From Streptomyces sp. NBC_00370 (lineage in GTDB: Bacteria; Actinomycetota; Actinomycetes; Streptomycetales; Streptomycetaceae): DNA of 64,000 bases. The notes beneath the pieces were generated by a model. The model did no database searches. It worked only from the letters and a program-made list of their open reading frames with translations, and had not been told where the DNA came from. The position numbers were made by a program, and so were the translations under genes. This document shows, piece after piece, positions 33,438-41,805 of this stretch (its first letter is position 1; every line of letters begins with the position of its first letter). The DNA lies in NCBI RefSeq assembly GCF_036084755.1, contig NZ_CP107968.1, positions 2,982,501 to 3,046,500 of the forward strand, written 5' to 3'.

Positions 33438-34223
33438 GTGAAGTTCGCGTTCTCCACCCTGGGAGTGCCGGGGCTGCCCGTCTCGGACGTGCTGGGACTC
33501 GCCACCACCGCCGGCTACCAGGGCGTGGAGCTGCGGGCCCACCCCGAGGAGCCCGTGCATCCCGGCATCGGGCCCCGGGAGCGGGCCGCCGTGGCCGACG
33601 AGTTCAAGCGCGCGGGGGTGGAGATCCTGGGGATCGCCGGATACGCGCGGGTCGCGGACCCGGCAGCCGACGACGAGGCGCTGCGCGCCGAGCTGGAGGG
33701 CCTGCTGCGCCTGGCGGCGGATCTGGGCGCGCCCTTCGTCCGCGTCTTCCCCGGCGGCGAGGACGCGGCGGAGCCGTCCGAAGCGGACGCCGCTGCGGCG
33801 CGCCGGCTGGGCGCGGCGGCCGAGGTGGCGGCCGACCTCGGCGTACGAATCCTGCTGGAGACCCACGACTCGCACCGCACGGGCGCGGCGGCGGCCCGGG
33901 TGGTGGGCCCGGTGGGCCACCCGCAGGTGGGCGTCCTCTGGGACCTGATGCACACCTGGCTGGGCGGCGAGTCCCCCACCGTCACCCACGCGGCTCTCGG
34001 CCCGTACCTCGGCTACGTCCAGGTGAAGGACATCGCGTCTGCCGACGACACCACTCCCCTGGCCCTGGGCGCGGGCGTGCTGCCGCTGGCAGAGTGCCTG
34101 TCGCTGCTGGCCGACGACGCGTGGGTCTGCTGGGAGTACGAAAAGCGCTGGTACCCCGCGGCAGCCGCCCTCCCGCCCCAGCTGCGCGCGGGCCGCGAGT
34201 ACCTGGCGTCGCTGCGCGCCTGA
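33438..34223 (+). CDS. Sugar phosphate isomerase/epimerase (TIM barrel)
   Basis: A 261-residue protein starting at the GTG at 33438 (VKFAFSTLGVPGLPVSD) with AAAGGAA upstream. Family segments are TTAGYQGVELRAHPEEPVHP, FVRVFPGGEDAAEPS, RILLETHDSHRTGAAAA (Glu and His), VGVLWDLMHTWLGGES (Asp and His), YVQVKDIASADD and WVCWEYEKRWYP (Glu). It is a second isomerase of the same superfamily as the one at 28968-29837, only distantly similar to it. It follows the LacI gene in the same direction and is probably controlled by it. Confidence 0.85.
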   Translation: MKFAFSTLGVPGLPVSDVLGLATTAGYQGVELRAHPEEPVHPGIGPRERAAVADEFKRAGVEILGIAGYARVADPAADDEALRAELEGLLRLAADLGAPFVRVFPGGEDAAEPSEADAAAARRLGAAAEVAADLGVRILLETHDSHRTGAAAARVVGPVGHPQVGVLWDLMHTWLGGESPTVTHAALGPYLGYVQVKDIASADDTTPLALGAGVLPLAECLSLLADDAWVCWEYEKRWYPAAAALPPQLRAGREYLASLRA

Positions 34224-34360
34224 GGCCCGGCCGGACGCCGGCCGCACGCCGCCTGCCCCGCGAGGCGCCGCGCGGCGCTGTCGTGGCGGGCCCCGCGCGT
34301 CCTCCTTTCAGCCGCGCACCCCTTGACTGGTAGTTACTTTCTGGATAACGGTGAACCCCT

Positions 34361-34369
34361 GAAAGTTTC
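34361..34369. promoter_or_regulatory. GAAAnTTTC palindrome upstream of the GH3 gene
   Basis: GAAAGTTTC lies 37 bp upstream of the GH3 start, and ACTTTC at 34336-34341 forms a second arm of a wider inverted repeat with GAAAGT. GAAAnTTTC palindromes occur upstream of several Streptomyces glycoside hydrolase genes. No cognate regulator is adjacent. Confidence 0.35.
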
Positions 34370-34406
34370 CTTCACCCCTCACAGCGCACGGCCGGAAGGA
34401 GCACCT

Positions 34407-36245
34407 GTGCACGACCGGAACATCTCCAGACGCACCCTCCTCAGCTCAACCGCCGTAGCGGCGGCAGCCGTTGCCTCGACTGCCGCCGTCACCACGACCG
34501 CCACGGCGGCGGTGCCGGGGCGACGGGACAGTGCGCGTGCGCGCGCCCGTCTCCGCCGCGTCATCGCCCGGATGAGCCTGGAGGAGAAGGTCGGGCAGCT
34601 CTTCGTCATGCGGGTGTACGGGCACTCGGCGACCGCTCCCGACCAGGCGGACATCGACGCCAACCTCACCGAGATCGGCGTCCGCACGGCGGCCGAGCTG
34701 ATCGAGAAGTACCACGTCGGCGGGATCATCTACTTCGCCTGGGCGCACAACACCCGCGACCCGCACCAGATCGCCGCGCTCTCCAACGGCATCCAGAAGG
34801 CCGGTCTCGCCAAGGAGACCCCCGTACCGCTGCTGGTGGCCACCGACCAGGAGCACGGCATCGTCTGCCGCATCGGCAAGCCCGCGACGCTGCTGCCGGG
34901 CGCGATGGCGTACGGGGCCGGGCGCTCGCACGACGACGCCCGTACGGCGGGCCGGATCGCCGGTGCCGAGCTGGCGGCGATGGGCGTCCGGCAGGACTAC
35001 GCGCCGGACGCCGACGTGAACGTCAACCCGGCCAACCCCGTCATCGGCGTACGCTCCTTCGGCGCGGACCCGCAGGCCGTCGCCGGCCTGGTCGCCGCCC
35101 AGGTCAGCGGGTACCAGAGCGCCGGGATCGCCTCCACGGTCAAGCACTTCCCTGGGCACGGCGACACGAAGGACGACAGTCACTTCGCCATCCCGACCAT
35201 CAACCACACCGTCGAGCAGTGGACGGAGATCGACGCCCCGCCGTTCAAGGCCGCGATCGACGCAGGCATCACGGCGATCATGACGGCGCACATCATCGTC
35301 CCCGCCCTCGACCCGAGCGGTGACCCGGCGACGCTCTCGCACCCCATCGTGACCGGCGTGCTGCGCGAGCAGCTCGGCTACGACGGTGTCGTGATCACCG
35401 ACGCGCTCGACATGGCCGGCGTACGGGAGAAATACGGCGACGACCGGGTGCCGGTCCTCGCCGTCAAGGCCGGCATCGACCAGCTGCTGAACCCGCCGGA
35501 CTTCCCGCTCGCCTACAACTCCGTGCTGGCGGCGGTCAAGAGCGGTGAGATCAGCGAGGAGCGCGTCGAGGAGTCCGTCCTGCGCATCTTCGAACTCAAG
35601 GACCGGCTGGGCCTGTTCGACGCTCCGTACGTCGCGGAGCGGGAGGTGGACCGGGTCGTCGGCACCCGCGCGCATCTGGCGGCGGCCGACCGGATCGCCG
35701 AGCGGACCACCACGCTGCTCGTCAACAAGGACGGGCTGCTGCCGCTGAGCCGCCGCAAACAGCGCGAAGTGCTCGTCGTCGGCGCCGATCCGGCCTCGCC
35801 CTCGCTCTCGGACGGACCGCCCACCAAGGTCGTCGCGGGCGCCCTGACCGAGCTGGGCTTCGACGCCACCGCCCTGTCCACCGGTACGGCCCCGACGGCG
35901 GCGCAGATCGACGCGGCGGTCGCCGCGGCCGAGGGCAAGGACGTGGTGGTCGTCGCCACGTACAACGTCTCGGCGACCAGCTCGCAGCGCACGCTGGTCA
36001 GTTCACTGATCGCGACCGGCGTACCGGTGGTCACGCTCTCCATCCGCAATCCGTACGACATCGCCCAACTGCCGGACGTACGCGCCTCGGTCGCCGCCTA
36101 CGCCTGGACCGACGTCGAACTTCGGGCGGCGGCACGGGTGATCGCGGGCAAGGCGCGCCCGCGCGGCCGGCTGCCCGTCCCCGTACAGCGCGCCGACGAC
36201 CCGGCGCGGGAGCTGTATCCCATCGGGTACGGGCTCGGTTACTAG
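34407..36245 (+). CDS. Secreted glycoside hydrolase family 3 (beta-N-acetylhexosaminidase, NagZ-type)
   Basis: A 612-residue exported enzyme. The GTG at 34407 has GGAAGGAG upstream and opens a Tat-type signal peptide (VHDRNISRRTLLSSTA followed by an Ala-rich hydrophobic stretch to about residue 38). The GH3 barrel includes VATDQEHGIVCRIG, STVKHFPGHGDTKDDSH, which is the NagZ-family KH(F)PGHG motif with the His/Asp pair, and GVVITDALDMAGV with the nucleophile Asp. A C-terminal Rossmann-like GH3_C domain is present. It probably releases N-acetylglucosamine from cell-wall or chitin fragments outside the cell. It is monocistronic, followed by a bidirectional terminator. Confidence 0.9.
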   Translation: MHDRNISRRTLLSSTAVAAAAVASTAAVTTTATAAVPGRRDSARARARLRRVIARMSLEEKVGQLFVMRVYGHSATAPDQADIDANLTEIGVRTAAELIEKYHVGGIIYFAWAHNTRDPHQIAALSNGIQKAGLAKETPVPLLVATDQEHGIVCRIGKPATLLPGAMAYGAGRSHDDARTAGRIAGAELAAMGVRQDYAPDADVNVNPANPVIGVRSFGADPQAVAGLVAAQVSGYQSAGIASTVKHFPGHGDTKDDSHFAIPTINHTVEQWTEIDAPPFKAAIDAGITAIMTAHIIVPALDPSGDPATLSHPIVTGVLREQLGYDGVVITDALDMAGVREKYGDDRVPVLAVKAGIDQLLNPPDFPLAYNSVLAAVKSGEISEERVEESVLRIFELKDRLGLFDAPYVAEREVDRVVGTRAHLAAADRIAERTTTLLVNKDGLLPLSRRKQREVLVVGADPASPSLSDGPPTKVVAGALTELGFDATALSTGTAPTAAQIDAAVAAAEGKDVVVVATYNVSATSSQRTLVSSLIATGVPVVTLSIRNPYDIAQLPDVRASVAAYAWTDVELRAAARVIAGKARPRGRLPVPVQRADDPARELYPIGYGLGY

Positions 36246-36272
36246 GGCCGTCCGGCCTGGACCCCGGCATGG

Positions 36273-36307
36273 CTGAGGGCGGGAGAGGATTCCTCTCCCG
36301 CCCTCAG
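36273..36307. terminator. Bidirectional hairpin terminator
   Basis: A perfect 16-bp or longer stem CTGAGGGCGGGAGAGG / CCTCTCCCGCCCTCAG with a tiny loop lies between the convergent GH3 gene (stop 36245) and the peptidase gene (stop 36318). It can end both transcripts. Confidence 0.8.
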
Positions 36308-36317
36308 CACCGGCGAG

Positions 36318-37769
36318 TTACGGCCTCAGCGCCGGCTCCCGCTCGATGTTCCGTGCGTCGAGCTTCGCGTCGAAGCGCGCCAGCGGCTTCGCCTTCGCCT
36401 CGTCCTGCTGGACGGCGGCCGGTGCGACGCCCGCCCAGTCCAGGATCCTGGCCGTGGCCTTCGCCTTCTGGTCGGCGACCAGACCCGCCACGTTCGCACC
36501 GTGGTTGGCACCCGGCGCCGTGAACACGTAGCTGTCACGCGCCCCGTGGCCGACCCGGAAGCGCTCGGAGCCCCACGGGTCGTTCTGCCCGTACACGAAC
36601 AGCATGTGGTCCGCGTGGTGCCGGACCCAGTTGTCGACGTCCGGCATCACCCGCGGGTCGAACTTCATCGGGATGTCGCGCGGCACGAAGTTGCGCGGCG
36701 GCTGGTAGCCGTAGCGGCTCAGGTTGCCCAGGTACGGCTGCTTGATGTCGGGCGAGCCGAGCTGCGTGCCCGCCTGGTAGTAGTACGGCGTGTACTGCTC
36801 AAGACCCTGGTCCGTGTAGGCGGAGGCGCCGGAGATCTGGTCGACGATGTCGTAGATCTCCTGGTCGGACGCGGTGGCGGCCGGGATCTCCGCGCAGTCG
36901 GACACCAGGCTGTACTGCCAGAACGCCCAGACGAAGTCGAGGACGACGGCCTCGTACGCCTTGTCGAGCGTGCCGACGGTGGTGAACGTGGCGCCGTTGG
37001 CCTCCGCCCACTCCTTGTACAGCTTCTCCAGCGGCGCCCGCCGGAGCAGTGCCTCGCGCTGCACCGCGTCGAGCTTGTCGCGGCACTCCTTGGTACCGAC
37101 CTGGGTGAAGAACCGGTCGTACGCCGAATCCTCCTTGTTCACCACGTCGTTGGGCGCGACGTACGCGACGACACCGTCCATGTCACGCGGGTAGTAGCGC
37201 TCGTAGTACGTGGCGGTCATCCCGCCCTTCGAGCCGCCCGTGGCCAGCCAGTTGGCCCGGTAGATCTTCTTCAGCGCGCTGAAGATCCGGTGCTGGTCGC
37301 TGGCCGCCTGCCAGATGTCCAGCTTGGACCAGTCGGCGGGCTGCGGCCGGGACGGGGTGAAGTAGCGGTACTCCAGCGAGACCTGGTTGCCGTCCACGAT
37401 CTGCGTCGGCTCGCTGCGGCTCGCGTTGGTGGAGACGTTGTAGCCGCCGGTGAAGAAGACCGTCGGCCGGCTGGTGTCCTTGTGCAGCAGCGTCAGCCGC
37501 TGCTGGAAGGTGCCCTTGGACGGGTGGCGGTGGTCGATCGGCTGGGTGTAGTTGAGGACGAAGAAGCGGTAACCGGCGTACGGCTTCTCCTGGATCAGGC
37601 TCATCCCCGGGATGGCGAGGATACGGTCCTTGATGTCCTGGGAGGCCGTGGCGGCCCCGGCGGTCTGGTGGGCCGCACTGTCACGTTCGGCGGCGGTGGC
37701 CGCACCGGCTGTGCTCGCCGCGCCTATGAGCAGCACGAGGGACAACAGCCATCTCAGCGCCTTGCGCAT
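36318..37769 (-). CDS. Secreted tripeptidyl aminopeptidase (peptidase S37)
   Basis: A 483-residue exported serine peptidase. It starts at 37769 with a Sec signal (MRKALRWLLSLVLLIGAAST, cleavage probably after an AxA near residue 25-27). The mature part matches the Streptomyces S37/PS-10 family: AGYRFFVLNYTQPIDHRHP near the N-terminus, nucleophile in TGGSKGGMTATYYERYYP, FVYGQNDPWGSERF with the acid, and PGANHGANVA with the His. It removes tripeptides from peptide N-termini outside the cell. It is monocistronic and convergent with the GH3 gene. Confidence 0.9.
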   Translation of the reverse strand: MRKALRWLLSLVLLIGAASTAGAATAAERDSAAHQTAGAATASQDIKDRILAIPGMSLIQEKPYAGYRFFVLNYTQPIDHRHPSKGTFQQRLTLLHKDTSRPTVFFTGGYNVSTNASRSEPTQIVDGNQVSLEYRYFTPSRPQPADWSKLDIWQAASDQHRIFSALKKIYRANWLATGGSKGGMTATYYERYYPRDMDGVVAYVAPNDVVNKEDSAYDRFFTQVGTKECRDKLDAVQREALLRRAPLEKLYKEWAEANGATFTTVGTLDKAYEAVVLDFVWAFWQYSLVSDCAEIPAATASDQEIYDIVDQISGASAYTDQGLEQYTPYYYQAGTQLGSPDIKQPYLGNLSRYGYQPPRNFVPRDIPMKFDPRVMPDVDNWVRHHADHMLFVYGQNDPWGSERFRVGHGARDSYVFTAPGANHGANVAGLVADQKAKATARILDWAGVAPAAVQQDEAKAKPLARFDAKLDARNIEREPALRP

Positions 37770-37857
37770 TCACACTCCCTGTGTTCATGTCAGACGCCGC
37801 GAACCTAACCCGTCCCCGACCCGCACCGCCAGACCCCCACCCGCACCGCGGGGGCCC

Positions 37858-40800
37858 TCACACCACGGCGGGCTCGCCCTCGCCCACGAATCCCTCGCCG
37901 ATGAAGCTCGCCCACAGCCGCGCGTACCGCCCGTCCAGCGCCAGCAGTTCGCTGTGGGTGCCGTCCTCCACGACCCGGCCGTGGTCCATCACGACCACCC
38001 GGTCGGCGCGCGCCGCCGTGGTCAGCCGGTGGGCGACCACCAGCGTCGTACGGCGTCCGCTGAGCCGGTCGGTCGCCTGGTTGACCAGGGCCTCGCTCGC
38101 GAGGTCCAGCGCCGCCGTCGCCTCGTCGAGCAACAGGATGTCCGGGTCGACGAGTTCGGCGCGGGCCAGCGCCATGAGCTGCCGCTGGCCCGCCGACAGG
38201 TTGCGGCCGCGCTCGGCGACCTCGTGCAGATAGCCGCCGTCCAGCGTCGCGATCATCTCGTGCGCGCCGACGGCGCGGGCCGCCGCCTCGACCTCGGCGT
38301 CGGTCGCCTCGGGCCGCCCGTACGCGATGGCGTCACGGACCGTACCGGCGAACAGGTACGCCTCCTGCGGGACGACGCCGAGCCGGTGGCGGTAGGCCGT
38401 CAGGTCCAGGTCGCGCAGGTCGACGCCGTCGGCCGTGACCCGGCCGCCGGTCGGGTCGTAGAACCGGGCGACCATCTTGACCAGCGTCGACTTGCCGGCG
38501 CCCGTCTCGCCGACGAAGGCGACGGTCTGGCCCGCCGGGATCCGCAGATCGACCCCGCGCAGCGCCGCCTCCTCCTTGCCCGCGCTCTCGCTCGTGTACG
38601 TGAAGTCGACGTCCTCGAAGGCGATCTCGCCGCGCAGCGAGGTGACCACCACCGGCTTCCCCGCGGCGACCGTCGAGGTGGGCTCCTGGAGCAGTTCCTG
38701 GATCCGGCCCAGCGAGACCGTCGCCTGCTGGTAGCCGTCGAAGACCTGCGACAGCTGCTGCACCGGCGCGAAGAACAGGTCGATGTAGAGCAGGTAGGCG
38801 ACCAGCGCCCCGGTGGTCAGCGTGCCCGCCTCGACCCGCCCTGCGCCGACGATCATCACGGCGGCGGCGGCCACCGACGACAGCAGCTGGACGAAGGGGA
38901 AGTAGACCGAGATCAGGAACTGGCCCCGGACCCGGGCCTCGCGGTAGTGCTCGCTGCGGGCCGTGAACCGCGCGTCGCCATCCCTCTCGCGCCGGAACGC
39001 CTGCACGACGCGCAGTCCAGAGACCATCTCCTGGAGGTCGGCGTTGACGACGCTGATGCGCTCACGCGCCAGCTGGTACGCCTTGACGCTCTTGCGGCGG
39101 AAGAAGAAAGTACCGGCGAACATCACGGGCAGGGTCGCGAAGACCACCAGCGCCAGCTGGATGTCGATGACCATCAGCACCGCGAGGATGCCGAAGAAGG
39201 TGACGACGGAGACGAAGGCGGTGACGAGTCCGGTCTGCAGGAACGTGGACAGCGCGTCCACGTCCGTGGTGATCCGGGTCATGATCCGGCCGGTCAGCTC
39301 GCGCTCGTAGTAGTCGAGGCCGAGCCGCTGGAGCTGCGCGAAGATCTTCAACCGCAGTGCGTACAGCACGCGTTCGCCGGTGCGGCCGGTCTTGCGGGTC
39401 TCGCCGATCTGCGCGGCCCACTGGACGGCGACCACGAGCAGACCGAGCGCGGAGGCCGCCCACACCGCGCCGAGCGCCAGCTTGTTCACGCCCTCGTCGA
39501 TGCCGTGCCGGATCAGGATCGGCAGCAGCAGGCTCATCCCCGCGTCCACGGCGACGAGCGACAGGCTCACCAGCAGCGGCAGCCCGAAGCCGCGCAGCAG
39601 CCGGCGCAGACCGTACGACTCCTCGGCGGCGACCGCGCGTGCCTCGTCCACCTCGGGGAGGTCCGTGGCCGGCGGCAACGCCTCGACCTGGGCGAGCAGT
39701 TCGGGTGTCGCGCCGGGCGCGGCCGAGTCCGGGTGCGGGGTCTCGTCGCGCTCCCACAGCGCCGACGTGATGCCGCGCTCGGCGTCGAACTCGGCGTCCA
39801 GTTCCTCCCGTACGGTGTGCTCGTCCGCCAGTGCCGCCTCGGCGAGCGCCTCCGCGTCGGGGAGCGCCACATGGCCCGGCGAGACCTCGCCCAGCTCCTC
39901 GGGGTCGGTCAACAGCCGCCGGTAGAGGGCCGAGTCGCGCTGCAGCTCCTCGTGCGTGCCGATGGCGGCGAGCCTGCCCGCCTCAAGGACGGCGATCCGG
40001 TCGGCGAGGTTGAGCGTGGAGCGGCGGTGGGCGATGAGCAGCGTCGTCCGCCCGGCCATCACCCCGCGCAGCGCCTCGTGGATCTCGTGCTCCACCCGGG
40101 CGTCGACCGCCGACGTGGCGTCGTCGAGGAGCAGCAGCCGCGGGTCGGAGATGATCGCGCGGGCCAGCGCCACGCGCTGGCGCTGGCCGCCGGAGAGGGT
40201 CAGCCCCTGTTCGCCGACCTTCGTGTCGTAGCCGTCGGGCAGCGCGCTGATGAAGCCGTGGGCCTGCGCGGCGCGGGTGGCGGCGTAGATCTCCTCGTCC
40301 GTGGCGTCCGGCTTGCCCTGGGCGATGTTGGAGCGGACGGTGTCGGAGAACAGGAAGCTGTCCTCGGGCACGAGCCCGATCGCGCCGCGCAGCGAGTCGT
40401 ACGTCAGCTCGCGCACGTCGTGGCCGCCGACGAGGACGGCGCCGTGCGTCACGTCGTAGAAGCGCGGTACGAGCAGCGAGATGGTGGACTTGCCGCTGCC
40501 CGACGAGCCGACGACGGCCACGGTCTCGCCGGCCCGCATCTCCAGGGAGAAGCCGTCGAGTACCGGCCGGCCTTCCTCGTACGCGAAGGACACGTCGTCG
40601 AACTCGACGGACGTCTCGGCGTCGGCGGGCAGTTCCTTCGTGCCCTCGGACATGGTCGGTTCGGTGTCGATGAGTTCGAGGACCCGCTCGACGCCCGCCC
40701 TGGCCTGCTGCCCGATGGTCAGCACGACGGCGAGGCTCCTGACCGGGCCGACGAGCTGGGAGAGATACGTGGAGAAGGCGACGAAGGTGCCGAGGCTGAT

Positions 40801-41712
40801 GTGGCCACGGGTGGCGAGCCAGCCGCCGAGGGCCAGCATCGCGACCTGGCCGAGGGCGGGTACGGCCTGGAGCGCGGGCGTGTAGCGGGCGTTGAGCCGG
40901 ATGGCGCGCAGCCGCCCGGCGAACAGCCGCCTGCCGACCGCACGAAGCTTGCCGGTCTCCTGGTCCTCCTGGCCGAAGCCCTTGACGACGCGCACCCCGG
41001 TGACCGCGCCTTCGACGACCCCCGCGACGGCGGCGGCCTGCGACTGGGCGTACCAGGTGGCGGGGTGCAGCTTGGTGCGGCTGCGGCGGGCGATGACGTA
41101 GATGGCGGGGGCGACGGCCAGCGCGATCAGCGTGAGCGGCAGCGAGAGCCACGCCATGATCACCAGCGAGACCACGAAGAGGAGGAGGTTGCCGATCGTC
41201 ATCGGCAGCATGAAGAGCAGGCCCTGGATGAGCTGGAGGTCACTCGTGGCGCGCCCGATGACCTGGCCGGTGGAGAGCTTGTCCTGGCGCCGCCCGTCGA
41301 GCCGGGTGATGGTGCGGTAGATCTCGGTCCGCAGATCGTGCTGGACGTCGAGGGCGACCCGGCCGCCGTGGTAGCGGCGGAGGTACGTCATGAAGTAGAC
41401 GACGACCGCCGAGGCGATCAGCAGGGAGGTCCAGACGGCGAGGGAGCGGGTGCCCGAGCCGATCACGTCGTCGATGACGATCTTGGTGATCAGCGGGATG
41501 AAGGCGGTGACGGCCATGGCGACGAGCGAGGCGCCGAGGGAGATCAGCACCTTGGTGCGGTAGCGCCAGGCGTATCCGGCGAGCCGCCGCACCCAGCTCC
41601 GCGCGGGGGCCTCACGGTCGCCCGCCCCGCCCTGCGCCGCGCCCCCCGCCCGGCCTTCCCCCGCCGTCGGTTCCTCCGCCGCTGTCCTGTCCTCCGCCTG
41701 TCCTGCCGCCAC
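37858..41712 (-). CDS. Tandem ABC exporter (two TMD-NBD halves in one polypeptide)
   Basis: A protein of about 1284 residues. The GTG at 41712 with GGGAGG seven bases upstream is preferred; a TTG at 41754 is in frame. It contains two full half-transporters. The first has six membrane helices, Walker A GSSGSGKSTI (about residue 404), signature LSGGQRQRVALARA and Walker B LLLLDDATSAVD. The second has Walker A GETGAGKSTLV (about 1070), signature LSAGQRQLMALARA and LLLLDEATAALD. In NBD1 the catalytic Glu is Asp, and the altered signature is in NBD2; both belong to the same composite site, giving one degenerate and one consensus ATP site. It resembles multidrug or lipid exporters. The cargo is unknown. 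Confidence 0.9.
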   Translation of the reverse strand: MAAGQAEDRTAAEEPTAGEGRAGGAAQGGAGDREAPARSWVRRLAGYAWRYRTKVLISLGASLVAMAVTAFIPLITKIVIDDVIGSGTRSLAVWTSLLIASAVVVYFMTYLRRYHGGRVALDVQHDLRTEIYRTITRLDGRRQDKLSTGQVIGRATSDLQLIQGLLFMLPMTIGNLLLFVVSLVIMAWLSLPLTLIALAVAPAIYVIARRSRTKLHPATWYAQSQAAAVAGVVEGAVTGVRVVKGFGQEDQETGKLRAVGRRLFAGRLRAIRLNARYTPALQAVPALGQVAMLALGGWLATRGHISLGTFVAFSTYLSQLVGPVRSLAVVLTIGQQARAGVERVLELIDTEPTMSEGTKELPADAETSVEFDDVSFAYEEGRPVLDGFSLEMRAGETVAVVGSSGSGKSTISLLVPRFYDVTHGAVLVGGHDVRELTYDSLRGAIGLVPEDSFLFSDTVRSNIAQGKPDATDEEIYAATRAAQAHGFISALPDGYDTKVGEQGLTLSGGQRQRVALARAIISDPRLLLLDDATSAVDARVEHEIHEALRGVMAGRTTLLIAHRRSTLNLADRIAVLEAGRLAAIGTHEELQRDSALYRRLLTDPEELGEVSPGHVALPDAEALAEAALADEHTVREELDAEFDAERGITSALWERDETPHPDSAAPGATPELLAQVEALPPATDLPEVDEARAVAAEESYGLRRLLRGFGLPLLVSLSLVAVDAGMSLLLPILIRHGIDEGVNKLALGAVWAASALGLLVVAVQWAAQIGETRKTGRTGERVLYALRLKIFAQLQRLGLDYYERELTGRIMTRITTDVDALSTFLQTGLVTAFVSVVTFFGILAVLMVIDIQLALVVFATLPVMFAGTFFFRRKSVKAYQLARERISVVNADLQEMVSGLRVVQAFRRERDGDARFTARSEHYREARVRGQFLISVYFPFVQLLSSVAAAAVMIVGAGRVEAGTLTTGALVAYLLYIDLFFAPVQQLSQVFDGYQQATVSLGRIQELLQEPTSTVAAGKPVVVTSLRGEIAFEDVDFTYTSESAGKEEAALRGVDLRIPAGQTVAFVGETGAGKSTLVKMVARFYDPTGGRVTADGVDLRDLDLTAYRHRLGVVPQEAYLFAGTVRDAIAYGRPEATDAEVEAAARAVGAHEMIATLDGGYLHEVAERGRNLSAGQRQLMALARAELVDPDILLLDEATAALDLASEALVNQATDRLSGRRTTLVVAHRLTTAARADRVVVMDHGRVVEDGTHSELLALDGRYARLWASFIGEGFVGEGEPAVV

Positions 41713-41805
41713 CGATGCCGCCTCCCGCTGTGCTGTTCTGCCGGAAGGCTCCAACGTAGGCGACCTCGCGTTTCATCCCGCCGTAATAAATACGGGCCCT
41801 TGGTC

